Below, one piece after another: positions 11,101 to 21,689 of a DNA stretch of 64,000 bases. The first letter of the stretch is position 1; every line of letters starts with the position of its first letter. The position numbers were made by a program, and so were the translations under genes. The stretch comes from Tolypeutes matacus (taxonomy: Eukaryota > Chordata > Mammalia > Cingulata > Chlamyphoridae): the NCBI GenBank assembly GCA_026826555.1, contig JAKSZT010054001.1:1924151-1988150 (forward strand), in the 5' to 3' direction. Under the pieces are notes generated by a model. The model was not told the DNA's origin and ran no database searches. It was given only the letters and a program-made list of their open reading frames with translations.

Positions 11101-13279
11101 TCAATGATAGTGTTTGGACAAGAACTATAGAGGAGATCTGTAAAGAGACAAATCTAGATGTTCTAATCTCTTTTGCTTCCATAATTCAATATGGCAACAT
11201 GTAAAGGACATGCATCTACCCTCAACATCCCAATGCTACCCATACATGCAACCATGCTGTTTACTGAGAGAGGTAGAAACTCAAAAATGTGATCTAGGAT
11301 ATGTTGAAAAACCATAGCAATTTCTAATTTCCTAATGGTTCTTTGTATATATAAGAGTGGAGAACCTTGCATTTGTCAAAACACCTTAATGATTCTTTCA
11401 TACATGCAAAATTGTGCCCCAGACTCTAGGCTGAGTTAGGATTTGACAATTCAAGTCCTCTGCATAATAAAACAACAAGGATTTTGTTGTTGTAGTAGCT
11501 AGAGAAAGAGAACTGGAACTCTGGAAGAGGATATTTGTGGAGAGAGACAGACACTCTTCACATGGCAGAGATTTGGGGCCTAACAAAGGCTAATGCCAAT
11601 GAGAAAATCCTTGTGGCAGAGAATGGCTAAGGTGTTTCTAGAAATAGTGTTGTTTACATTTAAATTGAATGTGTTTCTTGTTCTATGTTTAGATGAAAAC
11701 AACCAAATCCCCTACTCCATCTCCCTTTCTATTGCTGATACCTTTCTTTCTATCACCTAACCTTAAGGAAAAATACATTTGTGAGTGGCCTTAGTTAGGG
11801 GTGTCTTAAAGAGTTGATGGGGCAAGACAGGGCAGATAGGGGCCAGCAGCCATGAAAGGTGACCAAAGGATTTGGAACAAGAGGTGCCACTACAGTATCA
11901 GGCTTTTTGACACACTTGGACCTTCCAAACTATAGTGCCTGGAGGCTTCAACCATTTTGTTTGACTAGGAAGGGAAACACTGGCCTCAGAAGCCAAGAGG
12001 ACTTGGAGACAACATAGTTCACCAATATTTCCTAGGAATGAAATTACCTCTGGAAGCAATGGGAGATGAATACATGGGAGAAATCAACATGGTAGATGTA
12101 GCTAGAAGGCGATTCAGGGTTAAGCTGAGGAGCAACCTATTAAATAGAGATTCATACAGGAATAAAAATCACACTGTCCATAGCAACTTTCATGTGGCTA
12201 AGAATCCCATTTATCAGAAACCATGTTCTTTCATAGGTATGAAACTCACTTCCAAATATACTAAGAAAGAAAGATTTGACTAAAACTTTTACACTTCAAA
12301 GAGAACATCACTTGACATATTTTCATTTCCTTAGCAGAGACAAGAGCATCATTTATGAGCCAATTCCACACTTCTAGTATCAAAGACTCAGAATCTTTAG
12401 TGAGTATATTCTCATATGTATCAGACCCAAATAAAAAGGTTTCCCCTCCAAGGAAATAAAATTACACTCTCATTCCAAATATTTACAAAGCAGACACCAA
12501 AATTGTGACTAAATTCCCAAGATTTTTCCAGGAACTCAGTATTTATTCATAAGTACAAGGGGGCTTCTTAGAAAAGCATCCTGTAGGACAACCTAAACAT
12601 GGACTTTGAAGAATGTACACAATAACTATTGTCAGATTGCTCTCAATTACATAACAGTGACAGCGTCCATATCATAGAGCTCAGAAATTACAGGCAGGAG
12701 AAGCAAATTATTCTTAGACAAAGGTAGTATGGTTTGAGAGGTGGTACTTGGATTCTTTAAAATCAAATCTCTTTGATTTAACTGCTTGTCAATTTTTTTT
12801 TCTTTTTGACACGTTTGTATTAACATCTTAACCTAAAGCAAATTCATATTTATCCAACAAACATGCTATGTGGAAAAATTGCTTAATTGCTTATTCTCTG
12901 GGTAAACATTCAAGTACGCCTTTTAACCTACCTTCAGGAACTAGAAATGTTACTTGTGCAAATATTGATGGCAACTCTTGAAAGGCTCACCCTTTACCTA
13001 CCATCTTAAAAAACGTGGCCAAATATATAATAATGGAGGGGGTATATTGTTCCTGAAATAATACCTCTGCAGCACTACAGATTAATTGTTGTTCTTCTGA
13101 ACAATTTTTGTTCACGTCAATTTAATAAATTTGAACATGTCATCTCCTAAATTATGAATGACTAAGAAGACCTACTCACCCAGAAATTGTTCTGTTGTTC
13201 CAACTGCAACTTTAAATAATCATCATCTATAGCACTGAGAAGATTAAATTACCTGTTTTTTCCTTTTTTAAAATTTCAG
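11101..13279. other. unassigned sequence
   Basis: No recognised repeat across about 2.2 kb. Several short open frames (up to 81 codons at 12,038-12,283) show no family resemblance. The region ends in the pyrimidine-rich tract that precedes the candidate exon. Confidence 0.4.
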
Positions 13280-13369
13280 CAAGCAATGGAGTGTGTCTAC
13301 CTGCTGGATCCTCTGCCAACTGACAGACAAAAGGTTGTAGGGAGTGCACTTTGGATGCTATCAATTAAG
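13280..13369 (+). other. candidate internal exon (90 bp)
   Basis: A T-rich tract ending in 'aaaatttcag' at 13,279 gives an acceptor-like site, and 'aaggtaagg' from 13,367 gives a donor close to consensus (AAG|GTAAGG). The 90 bases between are exactly 30 codons and open in the first frame; the other two forward frames contain stops. The encoded peptide (starting QAMECVYLLDP) matches no family I recognise. It lies outside the recognised repeats. It could be a coding exon of a gene extending beyond the window, an exon of a long non-coding RNA, or chance. Nothing else in the window was found that would splice to it. Confidence 0.3.
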
Positions 13370-13590
13370 GTAAGGTGGTTCATTAATCTTTACTGTCAAA
13401 GCCTGAGTTCTGGTCTGATGACTCTTACTGTATGCAGCTGGTTGCTTGCATTTCAAACCAAGACCTATCTAGCTAAATTCACCTTGTAGAAGGATAACTT
13501 AAGTTTTTCCTAGTTAAGCATGAGTCCATTCGAAAATAGATAATATGAATACATGGCTTTGAGAGAGAAATTTTTAAAAAAGTTCTTGTG

Positions 13591-13611
13591 TTCATTCATT
13601 CATTCATTCAC
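13591..13611. repeat. (TTCA)n microsatellite
   Basis: Five consecutive TTCA units, then an interruption. Simple tandem repeat. Confidence 0.95.
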
Positions 13612-14788
13612 TGAATTTTGTGCCTAGGAATTCTATGCAAAGATTAACCAAACTGTGCCAAAGAAGAATCAGACATCATGGAGCTATTTGTGGAACTTGA
13701 CTTCTATGCATACTTTAAGAAAGGTTGAACCTTAAAAGAATTGTGGCTGATTTCCAGATCCTTAAACCCTGAAAATTGCAAACACAGCTTTTTGAGAACT
13801 TGGTAAGAATCACTTAATGTTTTAAGAAGAAGCAATGCCTTATAAATCAAGGCTGGGCCTGGGATTGCTTTGTCATCACAATATAACCTTTAATTAAATA
13901 GATTTGGCAAAAGAAGCTTTATTTCAGGTGAATATTAAAAAAATGTTGAACTGAAAGTACATGGTAATATAGTAATCATCTCTTATTTGGGCAAATTTAG
14001 TATATAATACATTCAATATTGCATTTGTTATCATTACTACCACTAGTATTATTAATTACCATTTTAAAATAATGAATGACATTAAAAGACAAGATTTGAA
14101 ACAAGCACTTGGGGAAACTGATGAAATTTTGAAAAGCCAGTAATTAACAGAGGTGGTTGTGACTGTTATTCCACTAGGATAACTAATTCCAGTAAACTTT
14201 TCATGTTTGAATAGAAACTTTATAAGTGGGTATCCAACCAGGAGAACAGAACCAATGAGTAATTAAGTGAAGGGATTTTGATGCAGGGAATTGGTTTCAC
14301 AGGATAGAACTGTTAAAAAGCCAAGCAGGTAGGCAGCCCAGGGGTTGGTAATGGCAGGAAGCCACAAAGGGTCACAGGGAAGTGGTAGTGGCACCAGAGC
14401 CCAGGGCTCTATGGATTTGGCTGTAACCATGGCAGGCATCTTTGGTAAGAGATTTGCATAATGGAGGCAGATAAGCTGCCAAGGCAGAGGAGGGAAGAAA
14501 ATCATGCTGGCCAATTCCTACCTCTTTTCCTCTAATCTCTTGACAATGCCTCCCATCAGCCAAAAAGCAGGTGGAAGGCAAACCAGGGAGGCTGGTCTGC
14601 TCTCCTGAGATGCAGAACATAGCAGAGAAGGGCAAGGTCACCCTGAAACTCAACATCAGCCAAAAGCACTGGTTAACTCCTACATATTCCCAAATCCTTG
14701 TGATCCACTATTCTCATTGAGAAATTACAAGACTTAAACTGACACTGCTTGCACAGACCTGGAAATCTTCATAATATATTATTCTTTA
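13612..14788. other. unassigned sequence, possibly with an unclassified repeat at 14,225-14,690
   Basis: The portion from 14,225 opens with 'gtatccaaccaggagaacag', which resembles the start of a common mammalian interspersed repeat, but the remainder did not let me name the family. Minus-strand open frames of 83 and 94 codons there overlap and have no recognisable domain. Confidence 0.35.
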
Positions 14789-14798
14789 AAAGCCAATG

Positions 14799-15236
14799 CG
14801 GGGTTACGGATGTGACTCAACCAGTTGGGCACCTGCCTACCACATGGGAGGTCAAGGGTTTGGGTCCCAGTGCCTTCTAAAGAAGATGAGCAGATGCCCG
14901 TACCTGCCACAATGAGAGCTAGATGCTGCACCCTGCAGCAACGAAAGCTAGACACCTGCACCCTGCCGCAATGAGAGCTAGACGCCACACTCTGCAGCAA
15001 TGAGCAGACGCCTAAATGAACAGATGCCACAAACCAGCAGATGCCACAGCCTGCGGGGAGCAGATGTGGCTCAGGCTGTTGAGCATTCACCTCCCATGTG
15101 GGAGGTCCCAGGTTCGGTTCCTAGTGCCTTCTGGAGAAGGTAAGCAAACATTGAGCAGACAGACGAGAGAACCATCCGGGGGGAGGGGGGATAAATAAAA
15201 TAAGTAAGTAAAATAAATCTAAAAAAAAAAAAAAAA
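14799..15236 (+). mobile_element. dimeric tRNA-derived SINE (first of three in a row)
   Basis: The first tRNA-like head ('ggttacggatgtgactcaac', then a B-box-like 'caagggtttgggtcccagtg') leads to a linker with about three 29-30-bp tandem units (14,910-14,997). The second head follows ('ggggagcagatgtggctcag', 'ggtcccaggttcggttccta'), then a purine tail, 'ataaataaaataagtaagta' and about 20 A. The 11-base duplication 'aaaagccaatg' lies at 14,788-14,798 and again at 15,237-15,247. Head sequence resembles tRNA-Ala, the known ancestor of armadillo DAS SINEs. Confidence 0.92.
14910..15012 (+). repeat. 29-30-bp tandem repeat inside the SINE linker
   Basis: Three consecutive units begin at 14,910, 14,939 and 14,969, each built on 'caatgagagctaga' followed by a 'gc..caccctgcag' ending. 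A partial fourth begins at 14,998. Units differ by a few substitutions and by length 29, 30, 29. Confidence 0.85.
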
Positions 15237-15247
15237 AAAAGCCAATG

Positions 15248-15362
15248 GGGGGAAGCAGATGTGGCTCAAGGGGTTGAGCACCCATCTCCCACATGGGAGC
15301 TACCAGGTTTGGTTCCCAGTGCTCCTAAAAAAAAATCAGACAGACAACAAGCAAAACAAATG
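15248..15362 (+). mobile_element. monomeric tRNA-derived SINE (second of three)
   Basis: The head reads 'ggggaagcagatgtggctca' with a B-box-like 'accaggtttggttcccagtg', then a short A-rich tail with 'cagacagacaacaagcaaaa'. It sits directly after the 'aaaagccaatg' duplication of the first SINE, and its own right flank is 'aaaaagccaac'. The same target word was therefore used or copied again. Confidence 0.9.
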
Positions 15363-15373
15363 AAAAAGCCAAC

Positions 15374-15482
15374 TCTGGGAAGCCGATGTGGCTCAGTAGT
15401 TGAGTGCCAGCTTCCTGCATATGAGGTCCTGGGTTCAATCCCCAGCCCCCAGTACCTCAAAAGAAAAGAATAGAAAAGAAAA
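15374..15482 (+). mobile_element. monomeric tRNA-derived SINE (third of three)
   Basis: Head 'gggaagccgatgtggctcag' and B-box-like 'tcctgggttcaatccccagc', close to tRNA-Ala, then 'agtacctcaaaagaaaagaa' as the A-rich tail. The right flank 'aaaatccaac' is a weak echo of the 'aaaagccaa' target word. Confidence 0.9.
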
Positions 15483-15489
15483 TCCAACA

Positions 15490-16224
15490 GGACATTTACA
15501 TCCAAATATGGAAGTGGAAGAGGATAATCTTCAGCTGTCATTGTTTTCACATTTATCTATGGTAGCACTGAAATTCCTCCAGCTGAAATGTTCTTGAGGA
15601 GCTGGCATACAAGTGTTTAGCTAGGTCTTTTTAGTCTAAAGACAAGGGCCCTGGGTTAAACACCTACTCTTTCCCTACAGGGAAAGAACAGAAGTCTGTG
15701 CTCATAGCATTAGTTATCTAGAACTTTTTAACATCTTGTTATGAAAAAACAAAGCTTAAAAATAGATTAATCTGGCTTTAGGAGATAACATTGCCTATAT
15801 AGTCAAAATGAGTAAAAACATTAAGATATCTTAAAATTATGGCTTTGCAGTATAAAAAGAAATTATTTTATAAATCCATATAAAGCTATGGTAGTGCTTG
15901 TGATTGAATGCATCCAATTCCAAGACTGCCTCTTTCAAAGGGTTTTCTGAGGAACACACATGGGGGTATTATTTGAAAAGGGGATCTCCGGGCAGGAAGT
16001 GTCTTTACTGTAGGACTTCCCATAGCATTTGACACACTAATAAGCACATTCTAATCACCTAGAGAACAGCATAATATTTAGCATTAATGAAACATGTTTG
16101 GCAATGAAATCTTTATTTTTGCAGAACATCCTCGTCTATATTTTGGAAGATGGGAGTCTAAGAAAAAATGAATAAGTCTCACATACACAAGAAACAGTAT
16201 AGTGTAATGTAGTATAGCCCCAAA
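15490..16224. other. unassigned sequence
   Basis: No gene or repeat recognised between the SINE cluster and the MER5-like element. Confidence 0.4.
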
Positions 16225-16227
16225 TTC

Positions 16228-16312
16228 TCCTGACCCAAAAAATCACCTGAGGGACTTATTAAAATTACAGACTCCTGGGAAGAATATGGCAATCGGTATT
16301 TTAAATCAGTGC
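16228..16312 (+). repeat. MER5-like DNA transposon fragment
   Basis: 'aaaatcacctgagggactta', 'aaaattacagactcctggga' and 'ggcaatcggtattttaaatc' follow the block order of the non-autonomous hAT element MER5A. The element is short and truncated. Confidence 0.55.
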
Positions 16313-16334
16313 CCCCGGTGAGTTTGACAATGAA

Positions 16335-16565
16335 GTGAGCTTGGAGTTTGGAGACAATATAGCCTGGGTTTGAATCCTAGATCTGCCACTTTCTAGCTAC
16401 ACAGCCTTGGCAAATTTCTTAAACACTCAGAACCTTTCCTCATCTGTAAAATTAGGCTAACAATAGTTCCTACTTAATAGGGTTGTTGTGGGGATAAAAT
16501 GGATGTAAAGCTCTAAGCAAGAATGTCTGACAAATGTTATGTGTTCCATACATGTTACTAATATT
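16335..16565 (+). repeat. MIR SINE
   Basis: 'agcctgggtttgaatcctag', 'atctgccactttctagctac', 'tcctcatctgtaaaattagg', 'tagggttgttgtggggataa' and 'gtaaagctctaagc' reproduce the MIR head, core and tail. Confidence 0.92.
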
Positions 16566-16570
16566 ATAAT

Positions 16571-18059
16571 ATTAAACCAGACATGTCTTTTTTTCTTCTT
16601 TCCAATCTGAAAAATTAACATTACCTGATACTTTTCTAAGACTCTCTGGCACCCCTAGCCTCTCACCTCTTGTCTTCTATGTGTCGACATTGTGGCAGTT
16701 GGTCAAATTGTATTTGCTATTCACATTTCAAGATTGAATTAAGCAGCTAGAAGCATTTGTGAAAACAGTTATGTCCATAACACTTGTAAGAAGAATCATT
16801 TCTTTACTCCCGACCCCTACTTCCTGCACTCCCTTGACCTTTATAGAGACATTAGAAGTGGCCTTTTTCGGTGTGATTTGGAAGGAAATTGGAAGGGAGG
16901 GGGCCTTGCACTGTGAAACGTGCCCACAGATCTGTGCACTGCTGGTGTAATGCGCCCACAGGTAGTGCACAGACAAAAGCTGAAGTGCCACTTCAGAAAC
17001 AATGCTGCCATTCAGAGATTCATTTTGCTTCCTACAAGTGTCTGGTGAAATGAGAAGCTTATGATGGTAGAAAGTGGTACAGGACCTCTGGGCTGTTTGC
17101 TTCTGCTTTTCTGATGTCTCATATGAAGCCAACCCTTGGACCTGGAGAGAGTGGACAGTGAATATTTTCTGCTTACTGGGATCTAGAGTGTGGCTTCCTC
17201 CAAGGTATACCTAAATGTGCAGTCACTGCCCATCTTTTGTAAGAAAGGAGGAAATAATGGTGGATACCATCCAGTCATCATGAGAACTATTTTTGTATTG
17301 TTATTTAAGTCAAGGTTTGGCTCTCACATGGAAACACGCAGGTCTTTGCTCAAAACCCCTTCACAAAATAGTCCTGCTGACTACAGTGTTCACTTCTGTC
17401 CTCCTTGCCCACAATTCTGTGTCCTTTAGGGAGGGCCAACTGTCAAGCAGATGGCAAGGGCCAGCCTAGGTGGGACTCATTGCTCTGGTCTTAATTTTCT
17501 CTATAAAATGGTGTCTCATTCTGCTTTGCAAGTCTGCATAAAGTAGCTCTCACCAGCACTGTGGAGCTTGATAGCATAACAGGGATGTCCCAAAAGATCT
17601 CGGGGTCCTACTTGGCCAATGGCAGAAGAACACCTGAGACCCTGGAGAAACATTGTGAAGATGTATTGGATGGAGTTAGACCCTTAGAAGGCCATTTCAC
17701 GCTGAAGGATGCCTCGTTCATTACTAAAAACAGCACTCTCTGGGGGGAAGTATGAGTGTGTCCTTATTTCTAATTTCCGTGAAGGGAAGAAGTAGAGGAG
17801 TTTGTTGGGTTTCATTATAAGCTCCAAACTGGTTATTCTCCATTTTCCCCTACAAAATATATGTTCTTTGTGCTATAGTGGGCTGGCACATGGGATAAGA
17901 TTGCTTTATCCCAGCAATCTTGCCATCTAGCTTCTAATGGGAGGGATCAGGATGTCAGAGGGCAGGAGGAGAGAGATGTCAGGTTATTTCTTTCCTGCTG
18001 GCTCCTAGCTTACACTATATCTTGGGCAGTGGCTATGTCCCTCTTTGACTGTTTTTCTC
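16571..18059. other. unassigned sequence
   Basis: No recognised repeat. Longest open frames are 134 codons (minus, 16,728-17,132) and 64 codons (plus, 17,561-17,755). Neither has a recognisable motif, a splice context or biased composition that would support coding. Confidence 0.4.
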
Positions 18060-18200
18060 TAACTTGGCTGCACATTACAATTACTTGGGCAGCTTTTAAA
18101 AGTTTTGATGCCTATACCAAAGACCAATTAACTCAAAGTCTCTCTAGGTGGAAGCCAAGGGTCCACATGTTTTAAATTTCCCCAGGTATTCCAAGAAGCA
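18060..18200 (+). repeat. MER5-like DNA transposon
   Basis: 'ttggctgcacattacaatta', 'cttgggcagcttttaaaagt', 'gatgcctataccaaagacca' and 'ttttaaatttccccaggtat' are in MER5A/B order. Its right part belongs to the 120-bp tandem duplication described separately. Confidence 0.7.
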
Positions 18201-18383
18201 CATGCTCTGCTTCATGCCCTATTCCCTATGTCTTTAGCGTTCAGAATGGGCTCCAGTAATACTCTAGGTGAAAGCCAAGGGTCCTTATGTTTTAAATTTC
18301 CCCAGGTATTCCAAGAAGCATATGCTCTGCTTCATGCCCTATTCCCCATGTTTTTAGCGCTCAGAATGGGCTCCAGTAATACT
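18142..18383 (+). repeat. two-copy 120-bp tandem duplication
   Basis: Units at 18,142-18,261 and 18,262-18,381 begin 'ctctaggtg' and end 'ctccagtaata'. I count 7 differences in 120 aligned bases with no gap. The unit joins the right part of a MER5-like element to about 70 bases of downstream sequence, so the duplication is later than the element. The first few bases after the second copy still match ('ct'). Confidence 0.95.
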
Positions 18384-18399
18384 GTCTTCCCCTTGCCTC

Positions 18400-19448
18400 T
18401 TTAGGCTGACTGGGGTCGCAACAGCTTCCACCAGTTGCTAGTCTCTGAGTGACTCAAAATCTGTTGGTTTTCTCTACCCTGCCCATATTTCTTTAAACAC
18501 CCCTTTAATTAATTCCACTTCATTTGAACTATCTGAGGTAAATTATATTTCCTACCAGGACCCTTTGTTAAACTTCTTTCTTGCATAAGAGAATAGAAAT
18601 TGTGAACTGAGGAACTGATAAGCATGAGATAAACAAACAAATAAAATCAACCAAACAACAACAAAAAACTTTAAAATGGGGATACAGTTAGAGATGGAGA
18701 TGCTAATTCAACTTCTAGATATCCAAAAGAGAAGCTTGGGAAAAGGTTTTTTTTTTAAATGGCCAAGTTAAATTTATTTTGGAGAGTGGAGTGGGAGATT
18801 GTAGCTTCAGGTTAGGAAGGCTACACTTTTCCTTTGCTGGCACTAGTCACAGGGTTTGCTTAGGCTGTGTGGTCACAACCTTGGAAGGGGGCATCTCAGC
18901 AGGGATCCCCACCTGGGTTTTGCTGCCCTCTTTTCATGTGAAATGATTGCTTACCTTACATTTTGTCCTGCTGCTTTGAGAGACTTGCTGAAAAGCATCA
19001 AAGGGGCCAGTGAGAACTGGAGGCATAACCACAAGTCACAATTAGGCAAACAGAGACCCAGAGAAGTCCCAGATCACAGAGAGCAGGACTCCAACAGGGA
19101 GGGCGGCTCAGCGTTGCTTTCTGCACACAGGTTTGGAAAGAGTTCTCACTTGCACTGTAAATGAGGCCCTTGGCTTCTTGCTAATGCTTCCATCTCACTC
19201 CACAGAGAAGAGATCAGGGGTGGGAGTAGAGTTATCACATGGACTGTGTAGCTTTTATAAAAGAAAATGGCAATTGATAAAAAGTCTTTTGCATAAATTC
19301 TGGGTTTTGTCCTTTTCCTCCTCAAAGTTGAAAACATGACACAGATCCTTCTTTGTAAGGATTAAAGAGATGGTCTTTTCAATTTATCAGAGGTCATATT
19401 CAGGAATGGAATGGTAATCTGTACAATTTGGGAGGCAACCAGTCAATA
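18400..19448. other. unassigned sequence
   Basis: No gene or family recognised. A T-run is at 18,748-18,756. Overlapping open frames near 18,856-19,339 have no recognisable domain. Confidence 0.4.
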
Positions 19449-19479
19449 TGTTTTTTTTTTTTTTTTTTTTTTTTTAAGG
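19449..19479. repeat. poly-T tract
   Basis: About 30 T, the kind of run left by a minus-strand poly-A tail. No recognisable element body follows immediately, so its source is unclear. It lies 25 bases before a short TA repeat. Confidence 0.8.
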
Positions 19480-19519
19480 ATCCATAATGTATTCCCTCCC
19501 TGCTATATATATATATATT

Positions 19520-19650
19520 TTTTTTTAAAATTTATTTTTATTGTGGGTAAAAAATCAAAATTCTCACAATACATACAAACATTTGCAAAATGATATATAA
19601 ATATATATGCATATATGTGTATTTGCTTACAAAAATGTTATTTATATATT
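19520..19650 (-). mobile_element. 5'-truncated retroelement 3' tail
   Basis: On the minus strand this is the same approximately 115-130-base segment found at 50,148-50,255: 'aacatttttgtaagcaaata', 'atcattttgcaaatgttt', 'attgtgagaattttgat' and 'ttacccacaataaaaa', then an A-rich end. T/A-rich words resembling 'tatatattttttt' lie on both sides and could be a duplication. It looks like a severely 5'-truncated insertion of the element carried in full at 48,447-50,289. Confidence 0.7.
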
Positions 19651-19734
19651 TTTTTCAGGAATCTTATATAGCTTTAATTTTTTTTACTAAAAACCATCTG
19701 AAATTAATGAATATGCTTATATTTGCATTTTAGT

Positions 19735-19860
19735 ATGTGGCCTTTAGGACAATTGTCCTGGATTTGCCTCTGACCTGCTGGGTAATACTGGACAACTTAT
19801 GTCTCCTTTGACTGTAAAATGAGGATCCTGGAGAGAGTAATCTTCAAAAATGCCCTCTAC
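19735..19860 (+). repeat. MIR SINE fragment
   Basis: 'ctggatttgcctctgacctg', 'ctgggtaatactggacaact' and 'gactgtaaaatgaggatcct' follow the MIR core. Confidence 0.6.
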
Positions 19861-20044
19861 TGAGTTTTCTCCTATTTAGAACTCCAGAAATCAGAGAATG
19901 GCTATTTTGTAAACCTCAGACTGTCATCAAAGAGCTAATGTGGATCCGTCCCATAGATGATATGGGACTGATCATTGGTATTCTAAAGAAAAATCTCTCA
20001 TAAAGCTACCAATCCAATGGATTAATAGTTGTCCTAAAAGATAA

Positions 20045-20110
20045 AATTAAGTCAACAAATATTTACTGCATTCATCCTCTGGAATATTCACTATGATGGA
20101 TATTCCAAAA
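20045..20110 (-). repeat. L2 3'-end fragment, antisense
   Basis: 'gtcaacaaatatttactgca' followed by 'ttcatcctctgga' resembles the antisense L2 terminus. Short and diverged. Confidence 0.4.
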
Positions 20111-20154
20111 GTCAGCTGAGGGTGAACACTATGATTAAAAGTAACTCAAATATT

Positions 20155-20345
20155 AACAATTAGCATTTATTGAGCACACACTACACAATGGCACTATTCT
20201 AAGCATTTTACATGAATTAAATAATTTCTAAAGATGTAGCGCTTGTCTTTTCCCATAACCACAGCAGTAGTATGAGTTATAACAATAATAACTGACATTT
20301 ATAGAGTTTTTACTATTTGCCAGGCACTGAAGTCCTTCTACACAA
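20155..20345 (-). repeat. MIR/L2-type antisense fragments
   Basis: Two pieces have the 'catttattgagcacacacta...cattttacatgaatta' and 'actatttgccaggcactgaa' wording typical of antisense MIR and L2 ends. They are interrupted and I cannot give exact family boundaries. Confidence 0.5.
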
Positions 20346-20356
20346 TACCACATAAA

Positions 20357-20481
20357 ATTGTTAATTATTAATTTTTATTAATATTTAATAGATGTAACAT
20401 GAAAATTCATTGAAATTAGTACTTAATTTTCTAACTGCCTCATTTCCTCTAAATCAAAATTTTTACTTTACTCATTTAATC
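20357..20481 (+). repeat. local dispersed duplication, copy A
   Basis: The core 20,401-20,459 ('gaaaattcattgaaattagt ...' to '...aaatcaaaa') is repeated at 21,264-21,322 with 3 differences in 59 bases. Looser similarity, rich in TTATTAAT words, extends to the left. It is not part of any repeat family I recognise. Confidence 0.85.
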
Positions 20482-20620
20482 CTCACAACAATCCTATGAG
20501 ATGGGACTCATCACCATTTTACAGATAACTGAGGCTCAAATAGGTTTGAAAATAAGTCTAAGGGCACAGTGCTTTTAAGTAGAATGATAGGATTTCACCC
20601 CAGTGCTGTCTCTAGAGCAC
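20470..20620 (-). repeat. MIR SINE, antisense
   Basis: 'tttaatcctcacaacaatcc', 'caccattttacagataactg' and 'aggctcaaatag' are the antisense MIR core, followed by a 'aggatttcaccccagtgctg' head region. Confidence 0.85.
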
Positions 20621-20624
20621 AACC

Positions 20625-20730
20625 TGTCTAGAGGAATACAATATACCTCTTGCCCTTAGAGAGTTCACAAATCCATGTAGACACATTAGTATAGTGATAC
20701 ATACACTACAAGTGCTTGGGGTAGTTAGAA
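20625..20730 (-). repeat. L2 fragment, antisense
   Basis: 'tcttgcccttagagagttca' and 'agacacattagtatagtgat' match the antisense L2 3' region ('tgccctcaaggagcttaca'). Confidence 0.45.
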
Positions 20731-21223
20731 AATCCAACCTCATAGTTTAGATGCCAGGGGTAATGTATTGGATCTCTGACCATAATGTTCTAACAGCCTA
20801 AGGATTACCCATTCTCCTACATCATTAAGCACATAATTTAGTTCCAGACTGCATTTTTTTACTTTCGTTTTTCTACATAAATTCCCACAGGACATCTTGA
20901 GACTTTGGCATCATCTCAAGGTCCCTTCTAGGGTCAGGGAAAATAATCCAAGAATTCTGCTGGCCAAGGCCACAGCAGTTCTCTGCCCTCTCATCTCTTT
21001 CTTGTTGAGAATTTCACTCACATCTCAGCTTTGGTTTAACCCACATTTCATAGCTTCCCTCTTTGGGCACATTTACCACCTTGCTACATGTGCCAAATCT
21101 CTAAGTAACAGATAAAATTAATAAAAATGCATCATGTGACTCTCTTTTCAGCAAAAAAGATCCTCCACATGAAGCTATTATGTAAAAGTTTTCCCTGTTG
21201 ACTAAATAACTCCACAAAGTACT

Positions 21224-21342
21224 AATTGTCAGTTATTAATATTTAATTTTATTGACCCTAGGTGAAAATTCCTTTAAATTAGTACTTAATTTTCTAACTG
21301 CCTCCTTTCCTCTAAATCAAAACCATCACTTTACACATTAAT
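21224..21342 (+). repeat. local dispersed duplication, copy B
   Basis: Partner of copy A about 860 bases upstream. The best-matching core is 21,264-21,322. Outside it the similarity is patchy, which suggests an old duplication. Confidence 0.85.
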
Positions 21343-21689
21343 TACCTATTAACTTTGTGATTTAAAATTCAGAGTTTTATAAATTAAGACTATTTAAGCA
21401 TGTGGTATTATATTTGAGCATGTGTATGCTAAGGCAGCTTCCAAAGCACACCTCAGTAGCAACTCAACTCTAGAAATTTCCTTGATAACGTCTAAAAAAA
21501 AGCTGTGCTTTGGGAGTAAATGGGCATCAGTGCTAGGAGGCTTTAAAATGCAGCACACAGGGAAGCTAAAGAACATCTCCCTGCTTACGTTAATACAACT
21601 CCAACAGACATCCATCAAGTGCTTCCTCCTGCCCAGCTTTGTCAGATAATGAGTGACCCAGGCCCTTGTTATTGTGATATGAGCCTTTG

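Noticed and set aside
14910..15012. CRISPR-like array
   Set aside because: Units are directly adjacent without spacers, within a mammalian SINE.
16728..17132. 134-codon minus-strand open frame
   Set aside because: No recognisable motif, no exon-type boundaries, and the opposite strand has a frame too; chance length is plausible in a 64-kb window.
17561..17755. 64-codon frame as a possible last exon
   Set aside because: No convincing acceptor immediately upstream, no known motif, and no poly-A signal at a sensible distance.
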